In this document: piece by piece, positions 46,351 through 58,313 of the stretch
Layout: every line of letters starts with the position of its first letter
How positions within the stretch are numbered: position 1 is the stretch's first letter
Assembly (NCBI GenBank): GCA_030015575.1
Contig: JASDDO010000026.1
Span: forward strand, 193,651,739-193,715,738
DNA from: Agapanthus africanus
Lineage: Eukaryota > Streptophyta > Magnoliopsida > Asparagales > Amaryllidaceae
Length of the DNA stretch: 64,000 nucleotides
Direction: 5' to 3'
Translations under genes and position numbers: made by a program
Notes under the pieces: model-generated
Told to the model about the DNA's origin: nothing
The model's input: the letters and a program-made list of their open reading frames with translations, nothing else
Databases searched by the model: none

Positions 46351-48233
46351 TGTTAGTGTATATGCCCTACGGGCCATTATTGTATCATACTAGCTTGTAT
46401 ATTACTTAATGGAAGCTTGGGATATTCAGTTATATTAACAGTCTTGCTAAATATGGTAGTATGCTACATGGTTTATATCTATCTTAATATGTATGTACGT
46501 ATTGATAGAGCCCTTAGGATCTTGCTTGACTACCAGCGTTGTGATGGCAGTCACACTAGTGGGGGCTGGGAAGTCTACAAGCATATTTTTTTTTCAGGTC
46601 CCTAGTCGTAGGATTATCGAGACAGGGCATCGATACTCCGGAGTAGACTAGTGTGTACGCTTCTCATCCCAGTTGGGGAGATGGTCTGTCCCACAGCCAT
46701 CGGTACGTCGTACTGGAGATAGTATACAGGTGCTCGTTGGGTTACGGGTACACCGGACAGGACTCGCAGGGAACTGTTGGTTGGTATTATACCCGTCGTC
46801 AGTTAACAGTTTCCAGGTGACATGAGTACAGCATAGTCCGCAGACTTGACACTGCTGCTTCGCCTCGAGTGTGTTCCCACTATTCTTAGATTGCTACCCT
46901 ACCACGGCTCAAAGGAGTAGTGCAAACAAGTAGCAGTTGGATGCAGTCCCGAAGCACTTGGAGGCAGTGACGGTTAGACAAGATTCGTCTCTCTCGGTAT
47001 TGGGAGTTGATATCGCGCTATGTCTGGAGAGCCATTACGCAAAGTCCCTGGCCAGGGCAAGCGAGATTTACTGGTAGGTTTTCCAGAAGTTTCTCAAGGT
47101 GTAATGGGCTTCGCTCCGACATTACTTATACCGCTTTTAGGGGACTGACGCTTGTCTCCCCCTAAGCCCAATATGCGATAGTCCTAGAAGAACAGACCAG
47201 ACTGTATGGAGATTGTCACATCAGGCTCAGTAGGAGTTTGGATGGGTTTCCTCATCAGCCTTCTTATCGACATCTACCTTGGGACCTTTACGTACAGCTA
47301 GTGCCGCTTGCGGTCTGTGGTTAAACCCACTGCCAGCGTAGTAGTCGAGTCTTTAGAGTCCCACACAGAGAGTTTCCCTGCTTCGGGAAAAACGATATAG
47401 AGGTCATATGGTTTAACGACAGGGTTCGGACGCATACGTGTTTTTACGCACGTAGGATGTTCGGACAGTTTTTACTAGCGGGCTTTGGTTTAAGACAGAT
47501 TCTAGTATCGGATTATTGGATTTATACAGTCTCAGTATTTCCATGTTTTCACGGATAGGAGGGGCGTTCTCGTAAATTCTCGAGAAGCTTCTAGAAGGTT
47601 GATGACATGGAGGCTAAGGTGGCATTTGCATTAAATAGATTTGTGACTCATGAGATGAATCATTCAAATGAGTTAATGAAGCATTTATTGCTTAATGACT
47701 CACTTGATGATTCATTGCACATATTAAATGAAGCATGGTTGTTAATATCATTTAAATGATTTATTTGATATTCTTTATGCTTCATTATATATTGAAAATG
47801 AGAAACAATTTCATTTCATTCTCACTCTCACTTTCTCTCTCCTCAAGCTCTCTCTTCAAACCCTAACCCTAACCTCTCATGTGTTGAGATCAAGGGTTAG
47901 CAAGACTTATTAATCCCTAATCCTACTCTATATTCCCTAGGTTGCTTTGATTAGCACTTTGAGTAACCTAGTTATCTCAAGTTAGAGGTTAAGCTTGGAG
48001 TAGTAGCTCTCGGGTGGATCTTCTATCACAAAGAGGAGGCCGACAAGGAAGTGGTCAACGAGAAGAAGAAGGACTTGGTTCATTAGGTATAATCTTCTTT
48101 CATAGTAGCTAATCCCTCCTATGATGTTTTTAGTTAGGGTTGGGCAAAGATCCGTAAGTTAGTCGATGTTTGTTTTAAACAAAATGATTGTTTTACCTAT
48201 TCCGCCTCCCCGCAACTCGTGGGGTGTCTAACG
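46351..48233 (+). repeat. 3' LTR of B (family LTR-B, 1883 bp)
   Basis: Starts TGTTAGTGTATATGCCC and ends near TCTAACG, where the terminal CA appears as CG. The solo LTR at 10619-12723 is its relative. Near the end it has CTATTCCGCCTCCCCG. A short telomere-like AAACCCTAACCCTAACC lies near 47859. The following bases belong to the H LTR, so B landed in the H 5' LTR. Confidence 0.87.
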
Positions 48234-48691
48234 TCGACTTACAGTTTCGACCTTAGAGTCGCGCGCTGTATTATTATGGTTTTCCTCTGGTTTTCTTGAT
48301 GATGTTGGATTTTTATCCTGAGTTTGATCCTCGTCTTTCGGCGTTGTATATTATATTGTATTGTGTGGTTTTGTCCGCCGGTTGGCGAAGAGCTAGCTCC
48401 CGCTTGGCGATACCTTTATTCATTATATATGCTTTATCAGGTTTTGTATCCGTTTGGGGTCTGATTTTACAAAGGAAACTCTGCCGAAATTTTTAGAAAA
48501 GACTTGACATTTTTAAAAATGCATACTTCGTCTTATGTTGTTAAACTTCTTGCTTTAAAATTGGTTTTTCCTTGACTCTACTGCTTTACATGGTTTTGAT
48601 TTCTGGGTTTTGGCTTACTTAGATTACGTACGCCTTGAGACGTTTCGTAATTTATGTGCCAGTCACGCTCGGTACATTTTGGGTCGTGACA
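48234..48691 (+). repeat. End of the H 5' LTR
   Basis: Matches, in reverse, the F LTR near 53747-54200 and 60814-61260 (for example GCGCGCTGTATT against the F GCGCGTTATATT, and AACTCTGCCGAAATTTTT). It ends GTCGTGACA. The rest of the LTR, left of the B insertion, is not in the window. Confidence 0.82.
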
Positions 48692-48695
48692 AAGT

Positions 48696-48707
48696 TGGTA
48701 TTAGAGC
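48696..48707 (+). other. PBS-like site of H
   Basis: TGGTATTAGAGC, one base different from the copia PBS, lies 4 bases after the LTR end. F has the same motif with the same spacer (60798-60809, minus). Confidence 0.78.
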
Positions 48708-48896
48708 GTTAGGTTTTACCTTCTGAGTGTAGGATGACCCTTGGTTGATGGAGTAGGTGACTCAAGTAGAGTGATGTACCGTGTGTATGTTCCGCGGCAT
48801 AATTACGATACGATACTCCGCTTAAGAAACCTTAGGATATATATTTCTTTGCACAGTATTATCTTCATTCTTATGATCCATCCTCATCAGTACCAG

Positions 48897-49320
48897 TTAT
48901 GGTTTTGTTACCACGGTTGTACGGGCGTAGAGAGCTACGGCTAGAATTGCGGTCAGCACGAGCTCGTCATGGACGAGGACTGACCAGGGCGCATTTCCAG
49001 CGGCACACGATTGCATAGACATATCGTTTATTTGTGTTTTCACGCCATGAGCGTTTGATGGATTGCTTTTACGAGATTTCTCGGACATGCAGATCAGCAC
49101 TAGAGGATTAGGCTACCGCTAGAGGCCAGCCAGAATGTGATGACCGTCAATGCACAGATTATTTTATGATTGAGGCACTGTTCAGCGTGCGGACGAATGA
49201 GCCAGTGATTTCGGCGAATGAAAAGATATCGCCCCAGATGTTTGAAACTAATGCCGCACGAGTTATACTTCGAGATATGATAGAAGATCGCCAGTCACCA
49301 AAGATGAAAGACTAGGACAT
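48897..49320 (+). pseudogene. Possible decayed gag-like remnant in the H interior
   Basis: The stretch 49139-49315 has about 58 codons without a stop (SVRTNEPVISANEKISPQ). The corresponding F region (60397-60735, minus) stays open for 112 codons with ERRRLIVFLRHERLDGSLYE and ITRTCRSAPED. The composition and the position just after the PBS suggest an old gag N-terminus, but I recognise no family motif and the frames of H and F do not agree throughout. Treat this as unproven. Confidence 0.3.
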
Positions 49321-50480
49321 GTGATTCATTGCCTACCCCGATACGAGGTCATCTGATTGATTGATTCCAGCTAGAGATGATTTCACGCAGGTACGATAGG
49401 AGTCGATAGAGACGATCGTATGTCAGGCACCCATTCTCCAATTTTAAAGTATTCGGAAAACAATGCAAGTAATTCTATAGACCCTCTAGAAGAATGAAAC
49501 CCTAACTTGATATAATGACCGTGAGAACGCTTCAAAACCTTAGGGTTTACAGCAGTTCAGTGGTACCATTAATGAGGCTCGGGTTTGCCCTTCTACGGTT
49601 GGTCCACAGGTGCTGTGGCATGTATTCGATACTATTAAACTGTACCCAAGATGTTGAGCTCTTAGGGGATTATGGAAACTTGACGAATCGATCGAAAAGT
49701 TTTACATCATTCGGATATCATATGATGGGATGCATTGCATGGGAGACTACAGATACGAGTATAGCCGTTAGAGCGTAGTCCATGCAGCCACGAGGAGACA
49801 AGTCTGAATCTGTCGAGATTAGAGAAAAGTAGAGTAAGAGGTTCGTACGCGATCGTGACGAGATGACATTCCACTCCGCTGACATCAGAGATGTGATACG
49901 CATGCAGAGGTGTTGTACATGGATATATCTTCCAGAAGGAGTAGTGATGAGTATGCAGCCGTTCCGGAACAACAAATAGATTTAGTGAAAGATGATGACT
50001 TCCGGGCAGTTCGGCGGAAACGAGATTTGGGAGATACTTCGACAGAACCTTTCTGGAGTACAATACGAGAAGACCTGGACCTAGGATCAGTTGTATTATG
50101 CACACCCAGGAGACCATAGTTCGGCATCATTGATGAGATATGTTATGAGCGACCATGAAAATTGGCCAGAGATCTTTAAAGGATATGCTAGAGCGGATCA
50201 TTTCCGTTAGTACACCGAACTGGGCCGACGAGCCAATGGATTGCAATATTGGTAATCCACAGAGAAATGAAGACCCAGAGACAAAAGACGCCAGACCGTG
50301 AGCAGGAGGCAGCGGATGTTCTTGCTCTGCCAGTTTTGGGCGCACCGACACTTTTCGACTTTGTAGGAGGCGTACCTCAATGTCTTTCGTTGCGATTTGC
50401 GTTGTGATCTGAATATCACGCTTATATCACTTGGATTTGAGTTTTGATGATTGGGCTTTATGGTATTGATTTCGTGCACC
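49321..50480 (+). other. H interior, first non-coding part
   Basis: It contains the module shared with A2 and F (about 49440-49720: GACCCTCTAGAAGA, AACCTTAGGGTTT, GCCCTTCTACGG, CTCTTAGGGGATTATG). It then runs on as unassigned sequence homologous in reverse to F 59350-59800. Short open frames on both strands are not recognised. Confidence 0.55.
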
Positions 50481-51650
50481 ATGGCTTCACCTACTGAGTA
50501 TTTACGTTTTGTGCATAGTTATTGCACTTGAGATATGATTTATACACCGTTGTGTTGATTTATGATTTGTGCAGGTTTATTGCACTTGATTCAGTTTTGT
50601 GCCTTGGCTGCACATGTTTATGATTTCATGGATTGCATACAGCTGATTTGATTTTGTGCAGGTAGTATGCACTCGATTTGGTTTTTACACTCGGAATAGC
50701 TTACATGTGCTTGCAGTGCGTGGATACGTGTTTTGTGTATGCAGTTGCACGCGTTTATGATTTTATACACCTTAGCACACTCGGTGTTGCTTTTTATACG
50801 CATTTAAGTTATTGATGCATTTCCGTGCACTTGTTGCACCCGATTTGTATTTTGTGCAGTTGTTGCACTAGGTTTTTACGCTGTGCACTGGATGCACTGT
50901 ATTTGGTATTTCGTGCACTGGATGCACTGTATTCGGCATTTCGTGCACTGGATGCACTATATTCGGCATTTCGTGCACTAGATGCACTGTATTTGATATT
51001 TCATGCACTGGATGCACTGTAGTTGGTATTTTGTGCACTTGATGCACCATATTTGTATTTTTGTGCGATTGTTGCACTGTATTGTATTTCGTGCACTGGA
51101 TGCACCGGATTCATATTTCGAACATTTGTTGCACCAGCTAGGTATTTTGTGCATTGGTTGCACCGGAATTATACTCCGTACTTAGTTGTACCCGATTTAT
51201 GTCTTTGAGCATTTGTGTTACTAGATTTTTGTTTTGTGCGCGTCTGCACTTGATGTTCGTTTTCATGCATGTTACTGCACTAGATACTTTTCACGGACTG
51301 ACGTGCTTGGGTTGGAATTTTGCGCATATTAGGCGCTTAATATTGGATTTTGTGCGCATCGGATGCCTTGATTTAGATTTTATTCGTGCATGTTGGATGC
51401 ACTTGATTTAGATTTATTTGTGCATGTTGGATGCACTTGATTTAGATTTTATTCATGCATGTTGGATGCACTTGATTTAGATTTTATTCATGCATATTCG
51501 ATGCCCTTGATTTAGCCTTCATTCATGCATGACGGATGTACTTGATTTGGATTTTCGCGCATGTTGAGGGCATGATATGAGATATGGCTTTGTGCACACC
51601 GGATGCACTCGATTGGGATTTCCATTCGTGCATGTTAGTTGCACTGGATT
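50480..51650 (+). repeat. GTGCAC-type short tandem repeats of H (30-35 bp units)
   Basis: A degenerate GTGCA...TGCAC repeat starts near 50500. From 50881 to 51060 it is a regular array of six 30-base units (CGTGCACTGGATGCACTGTA core). It continues irregularly to 51180. About five 34-35 base units (TGCATGTTGGATGCACTTGA core) lie at 51387-51560. Because 30 is a multiple of three, reading frames stay open and give repeated decapeptides on both strands; these are a by-product of the repeat. Confidence 0.88.
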
Positions 51651-52235
51651 GAGATTTTGTGCACCACAGTTGCACTCGACTTCGATTGATGACATTTGAG
51701 GTGTTGATATTGATTCTATGCCTGATATTTTGAGCGATTTATTTGCATGATTGAGATTTTGTGCACCACAGTTGCACTTGAATATGATTTGATATCATTC
51801 GAGATGTTGATTTTGATTCCATGCCTGATATTTTGAGTGATTCATTTGCATGATCGAGATTTTGTGCACCACAGTCGCACTTGACATTAATTAGATATCA
51901 TTCGAGATGTTGATTTTGATTCCATGCCTAATATTTTGAGCGATTTATTTGCATAATTGAGATTTTGTGCACCACGGTTGCACTCGACTTCGATTGATGA
52001 CAATCAAGGTGTTGATATTGATTCCATGCCTGATATTTTGAGCAATTTATTTGCATGATTGAGACTTTGTGCACCACAGTAGCACTTGACTTTGATTAGA
52101 TATCATTCGAGATGTTGATTTTGATTCCATGCCTAATATTTTGAGCGATTTATTTGCATGATTGAGATTTGGTGCACCACAGTAGCACTTGATTTTGATT
52201 AGATATCATTTGAGATGTTGATTTTGATTTCATGC
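51651..52235 (+). repeat. 102-103 bp tandem repeat of H (about 5.7 units)
   Basis: Units start at 51651, 51753, 51856, 51959, 52061 and 52164, each with GAGATTTTGTGCACCACAG, then TGATATCATT..GAGATGTTGAT and CCATGCCTGATATTTTGAG. Each unit contains one GTGCACC motif, so this array may have grown from the shorter repeats upstream. Confidence 0.92.
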
Positions 52236-53256
52236 ATATGGTATGCCTTTGATTTGACTTATGCTTTCGGCATAGTTTTCATACACTTTTAGTATTTTGA
52301 TTCAATTTTGTGCACGCTGATGCACATGGTTGTGAGATTATATACCACGGTATACCTGATTTGGATTTGGATTGAGATGTGTTGTATACCGTCGATTTCG
52401 ATTGCGATATTCGATATTGTTTTCGTGCACCTTGTGCACTGGATTTGGATTCTTGCGTATATTTGGGAGCTTAATGCGATTTTGATGCACACCAGATGCA
52501 CTCAATCGAGATTCTTCGTGCATATCAGATGCACCTGGTTTTGGCTGTCAGGCACACTAGTTGCCCTTGACGGGTGTTCGTGCACACCCGTTGCACTTAG
52601 ATTTTGTTTCTGTGCACATGTATGACACATTTCATTGATTTCGATTTCCGTGCGCACCAGACGCACGTGGCATTCATGTACATATTTTGTATTTGATTTC
52701 CCTTTGAGATGATGTTTATGATATTTACTAATTGGTATAGTAGCTGAGAAGGACTAGTCCGAGAACAGTACCTGATTATGTTTTTATATGCATCGATAGT
52801 TATCGAAGGGATTTCCAAAAGGGAGCGATAGTCTCAGTATTTACCTATGTGTCCCAGATGACACGAAACATTTTATAAAGGAAACCATTCTAGCATTGTT
52901 TTCAAAACGGCGGGGCGTGTATATTAAACAAGGGTTATATATATATAGTTGTTTCTTTCTATAGACGTCTGCCACAGTGCAGTGATACACGCGTCGCACA
53001 GCGATTTGAAAAGAGTTTGGTATGCATTTCTTTCATATGTTTTGACGAATTTACCACGATAGTTACATGTATGGTTGATGTATATCATGTTGTTTTGAGT
53101 TTCCTTTTGAGTTTTGTACTCGTTTTGCAGGCGCACGCGATGCGCTGTAGTGTTTTTATATATTCGGTGATTTCGGAGCCTCATTGATTTGATCTGAGTA
53201 TTGAAATGTTTTTGAATTTGTGGGTTTAAATTTAAATGCGGGGAACGAATTTATTT
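52236..53256 (+). other. H interior after the repeat arrays
   Basis: Scattered GTGCAC/TGCAC motifs continue to about 52680. The last 0.6 kb is AT-rich and ends at the polypurine tract. The reverse-strand homologue in F is 58316-58700. No gene is seen. Confidence 0.6.
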
Positions 53257-53269
53257 AAGGGGGGAAGAT
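53257..53269 (+). other. Polypurine tract of H
   Basis: AAGGGGGGAAGA(T) directly before TGTAACATTTC. F has AAGAGGGGAAGAT before TGTAACGTTTTG on the minus strand. Confidence 0.85.
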
Positions 53270-53746
53270 TGTAACATTTCAGAAAATATAAAATATTATT
53301 TTTGGAATTTAATATTAAAATAATATATTTCCCGAAAACTGCCCGATTTGCGTAATTGGGGTTTTCGAAAAAGGGTATAAATATATACTAATAATTGTGA
53401 AATAATTGGGAACTAAATTATTTAGTCATTTAAAAATATTTTTAAAGGATTTGGCATTTTTAAGATTTATTATATGCAGTTTGAATGAAAACACGATTAG
53501 TGCACTGCTAATCGCGATTAGGCCAATTCCGTGTTTTTACAGTTTTACATGCCTAGTGCACCATGTCGTGTTGCATTTGGTTACATATTGTTGCATTTGT
53601 GTGGTTTTTTGGGTATTATTGTGATTTGGTTTTAAAAGAGAAAAGAAAAGAAAAGAGGAATGGTAAAAGGGTAATTAGTGAGAGAGTGGGTGAGAATAAG
53701 AGAGGAGAGAGAGAGAGGGCTGCCACATTCTCTTCCTCCACCATTT
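53270..53746 (+). repeat. Start of the H 3' LTR, cut by F
   Basis: Starts TGTAACATTTCAG and is homologous to the beginning of the F LTR in general layout (AT-rich, CCCGAAAACTG, a GAGAGAGAGA run near 53705). It stops at CATTT where the F LTR end TGTCACGTCCC begins. The remainder would be beyond F. Confidence 0.78.
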
Positions 53747-56700
53747 TGTCACGTCCCGAAAGTACGGAACATGACCGGCATTTAAACTACGAAACGTCTC
53801 GAGGCGTACGTAATCTAAGTAAGTCGAAAACCAAGAAATCCAAACCAAGAAAAGTAGTAAAGTGAAGGAAAAACCAATTTAAATCAAGTAGTTTTTATTA
53901 GCATAAGCCGAATTATGCGTTTTTTTAAAAATATCAAATATTCCTTGAAAATTTCGGCAGAGTCTCCTTTGAAAATACTGGCCCCCAAACGGGATACAAC
54001 ATGAATAGTATACGAAATCAATAAAAGACATCCCCAAGCGGGAGCTATCTCTTCGCCAATCGACGGTCACAACCACACAAGTAATATAATATACAACGCC
54101 AAGGGCGAGGATCAAAACTTAAAAGGAAACTCAAAACCACAAGAAATCCACACAAATATAACGCGCGACTCTAAGGTTGAAAGAATAACATCACTGGTCT
54201 CTATCTCAAAATAAATACATGTTTGGTTGATGGAATTTACTAGATACAACTGAATAATATTATACAAGGTAATATGATGGGTATGATACCAATAAACCCA
54301 CCTACTAACAAGTCACCCGAATGAAACTGTGCCCGCAAAGCCGTAATGAAACCTGTACGGCAAACCTGCAAGAAACTGGGGCACAACGGGGGTGGGTTGC
54401 CAACTCGTGAATAGAAAAACATCTACGAATAAAAATCGCATGTATGACGCAATCCTAGGTCATACGATCATAATATATAATCCTCAAATATATAACCAGC
54501 AACCCATAACCATGGTTAGGGCAAATATCTAACCCAAGTGTAACCCCATGTGCCCGTATCAGTGCCTCAGGTAGCAATGTATCATATGGATGATGTATGA
54601 ATGCATGAAACAAAATGCATGTACTGAAGAAAACAGCTTTCATAAATTAGTGAGATTTCTGTATTTTAAAAATGAGGTATCATAATGAAATCAGCATAAA
54701 ACAGTTCCTAGCATCGGCATAAAACGTAATCCCAATATCTCGATATCTCTGTATCACAGTCTCTGTACCTCAATATATCGAAATCTCAATGTCTCAATCA
54801 CAATGACTAGGGCGCCGTCAGTCCAGGCCGGCCCCTACCATCCATCTCATGACCAAGACGGTATCCTCCGGATATCCGACGCGTCGGGTAATATCACCGG
54901 TCGGTCGTGCTCCCCTGCATAGGCTCAACGTCAACAACACGATCTTCTTGCCCCGGGGTACCGCACCGGGCCCACCATGTACCCGAAACGGTTCATCCAT
55001 CTCCTCGAATCGGGTCTCGAAATCCATCAGCAAACTCATGGTGGACGACTCATACATCATGGGAAAACCACACTTATTATTTAAAAGAGAGGAAAGAAGC
55101 TTATACAAGTTTTTGCGGTTTTCCCCCAAATCCAGAAAATCTCATGGTAATCCGAATCCAAATCATCAATAGCATGTAAAACCATGAATATAGGCATGAG
55201 GATCCATGAATACGGCATAACAATGAATAACAGTATGCATGAAGTGACAAGTAATAACTACAATATTTAAGCTGGCATATAAGGTAAGTACACTAATATC
55301 ATGTCAACTACTAGCTATCAAGCTAAATTAAGCAATAATATTTTCTAAGGTGTACGTGACATGGCAATTACCGATGAAGATGTGTGTGAGCCGGCAAGTA
55401 AGTGTACATGGTACATACGCATCATCTGTAATGGTGCTGGTGTCCTAACAGCATAATATCAACAATGCAATATGAAATAACAATGTAAGTATGCGATGCG
55501 GAGCAACAGCAATAATGTGCGGGTGCTGAATACTAGATACAACGATAACTAATCTGCATTACCCTAATATAAGTCCTATAATAGTGCCTTTGGAAATAAC
55601 ACGAATCGCGGTGTTTTGAAAATAAGGGCTACGGTGTTTTTAAGAAAAGATACGTCCTTTGAAATATCCGTAGAATCTCTTGACCTGTCTTTTAAAATAC
55701 CCACGATTCGTTAGTTTTGAAATAGGTAGGAGTCTAATCTAGTCTAACAACTACACTAAACTATACGGCTGAACTAACAAGCTGAATTACAGGTAAGAAA
55801 ACCGCCTAACATCTGAGTCGATACATATACATACTTCTATATATATTAGTCGGTGATCACGCCTCAATAATATCATATCTGATACCATATCTAAAATCAG
55901 ACATCCTAAGTCAAGAGTGCGGATCAATCATCAATATATAGCTCGTACGTAAATCCGTCGTACGGCATCCCCAAATCTGGGTACGGTCAATATCATACTC
56001 GACACAGTGTTCATCTGGTATTCTCTTTGTCAAGATCATCATCTGGGGTACTGATCTACGTCTAGTACACTACTAAAATCACTATTCACATGGCATCGTC
56101 ATCCAAAGATCCGCTATAACATCAGGACGTATCTCAAGTACGAATCATGCCATATTACCGATCTCACGGCCTCAACTCAAATATCATCTCAATCCCAAGT
56201 ATCATTCGCAAAACTAGTATGTGAACACCTAGTCCTATACCCAGGTGAACACATAAACACATCACCCCATATACGCACAGGTAATAACATAGATGTATGC
56301 ATGTGTGTTTGTGCGTGTGTGGGTGTAAGGACTACTCTAGGGTTTCACAACTAACACTAAACTAATCCATGAACACCTAGAATCTACCTTTACCATCAAG
56401 TCTCATATCAACATAAAAGATATAATCAAAATATATGTGTGTATACGTATTCGTATACATCACCACGAACTGCGGGGGTGCTATACGCCATCCACCCGAC
56501 TTCTCCCCGTAGATATAAATCTACTCACCTGGTCCTCGCTCGCCGGTGCTAACGTCGCCACGCGCTTGCTTGTCGTCTCGAAGTCCACATGAGGTACCTA
56601 CATATCATAACGCACCGTATCGCATTAAAACCAAATTCGAAATCGAAACGGCATACTAAAATCAAATCGGCACGCGTATCACGCATAGGTCAAAACCTAT

Positions 56701-58300
56701 CACTTACGCATTCAAGAATAGTCAAACCAACCATCGATATTGATGTACAAACGTCAAACCATCGAGAAAACCCAAACACACTCATTTTCGCATCCACGAA
56801 CACTAACTATAATATAAAATAGGTTAAAATTCACAAAAACCTCAAATTCACCTTAAAAGTCATTTTTCCGAAAATCTAGCAAGCAAAAGTTACCCGTTTT
56901 AAAACAAAACTCGACGTTTAAACAAATCTAGCAGTCATAATACTTATTAAATATCTTAAATAAGTCATAAAAACAATTTCCATAATTTAATCCCAATAAA
57001 TTTCATTAACCCCAAATTTCTAGTTTACAATACACCCAAATTTTAACAATTTTATAGCAAAAATGCACAAACTACAATTTAGGTTGGATTTCCATGAACT
57101 AAAGTGTTAAACTACACTTTATAATGTTAATGAAGTCATGAAAAACCTAATCACATTTTTAATCCCAATTATTTAACCAATTTCAAAAACCTAGTTACCA
57201 ATTTAGCATAATTAACACAATTTTTAAACTAACCATTAACAACTAGCTACTAATCTTTTTTTAACATGTCATAAGAGCCTAAATACATCACACAACCATA
57301 CACAAATTTCACAAAACCCTAACTTGCATTCAAATTCTTCTCTTGAATTTCAAAACTTTCACTTAGAACCATAATTCATATCCTAATTAAGTTAGATTAA
57401 AGCAATAACCAACAATTAACAAAAAGCTCAAGATTTTTACCTCACAAGATTTGAGATCTAGCATGAAAATCTTTACCTCCAAGTTGAAAACTTTTCACCA
57501 AAAACCATGCTTGAGAGGCTAAGGAAAAATGGGTAGGAGTTGGATTTGGAATTAGCTTTGAAATTGTTTGGATTTTGAAGCATTTTTGTGGATTTTTTGA
57601 TGCAAATTTGGTGGGATTTTTTTTGAGAGAGGGCTGCTGAAATTTCCAGCAGTGAGAGGGAGAGAGGAGAGAGAGTCAAGTGGGGAAAATGATATGAAGT
57701 CAACCCAAGGTCAAAGCATATACTTATATAATCTTTTATTCTTTAAATTCATTGTTTTCTTTTCTTTTAAACTTGAATTGGGGCAAACTTTGGGGGGGGG
57801 GGGGAGGGGCTTCCTACAAATTTTGGCTAGCCACAAGGTGGGCAGGAGAGAGGGTGTGGGTGAGTGTGGGTGAGAAAAAAATGATAAATGTTATACCCCA
57901 ATATCTATTTACACTAATCTCACCAAAAAAGCCTTTTTTCTTCAATAATTCTAACACCGTTTGGCAGTTTCATTTTGTTTCAAAAACAATATGTTAAAAT
58001 TTTATTTAATGTGTTATGATGCACAAAAATTGTTTCAACTCATTCTAATTTGTAATTTTCCCTAATTAAATGTATTACTGACGGCTTAAAATAATATTAA
58101 AATAATTAATTTCGGAAAATTTTCAGAAAATTTGAAATTTCACCAGTGGCTCAATAAACACCAAATACTAGCAATTTCATAGCTAGAATATATATATTTA
58201 ATTTTATAATAAAGATATTTATATTTTGAGTTTTTACAGAAAACCCCCTTATTTTACCGATTTTCTGAAATTTCACCGAAACGATTTTCAAAACGTTACA
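53747..58300 (-). repeat. 3' LTR of F (4554 bp)
   Basis: On the minus strand from TGTAACGTTTTG at 58300 to GGGACGTGACA at 53747. It contains a run of 13 G at 57792-57804, AT-rich stretches, and a GTGTGTTTGTGCGTGTGTGG block near 56305. A minus-strand open frame at 54818-55129 (103 codons) has a counterpart in the other LTR. It resembles no known protein. Confidence 0.88.
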
Positions 58301-58313
58301 ATCTTCCCCTCTT
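58301..58313 (-). other. Polypurine tract of F
   Basis: Minus strand AGAGGGGAAGAT directly before TGTAACG. Confidence 0.85.

Larger units (their letters stand above)
30702..48233 (+). mobile_element. Element B: copia retrotransposon with near-open gag-pol, 5' end lost
   Basis: Contains most of gag, then protease, integrase, RT and RNase H, a stop at 46334-46336, PPT at 46338-46350 and a 3' LTR at 46351-48233. Element C splits the last codons of pol. The 5' LTR, PBS and gag start are missing: the sequence begins inside gag, fused to the A2 3' LTR (family A). The B 3' LTR is of a different family, so the left junction is a rearrangement, not an original LTR-gag junction. Confidence 0.88.
48234..53746 (+). 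mobile_element. Element H: large LTR element with a non-coding, repeat-rich interior
   Basis: The end of the 5' LTR (48234-48691) is followed by a PBS-like TGGTATTAGAGC, a 4.6 kb interior (48692-53269), a polypurine tract and the start of the 3' LTR (53270-53746), which is cut by F. LTR ends and the PBS match those of F on the other strand, so H and F are one family. No Pol domain is visible. This fits the LARD class (large LTR retrotransposon derivatives with long LTRs and no coding capacity). Confidence 0.78.

Noticed and set aside
47859-47880. Telomere-like AAACCCTAACCCTAACC
   Set aside because: Only about two units inside LTR-B; not a telomere or interstitial telomere array.
50881-51060. 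Regular 30-base repeats that might suggest a CRISPR array
   Set aside because: The units are contiguous with no spacers, lie inside a plant retroelement and grade into degenerate repeats.
50825-51077. Open frames with decapeptide repeats on both strands (ALDALYSAFR type and VHPVHE type)
   Set aside because: They result from a 30-base repeat being divisible by three. There is no start context or other support for a protein.
57792-57804. Run of 13 G in the F LTR
   Set aside because: A simple homopolymer, prone to sequencing error, with no sign of function.
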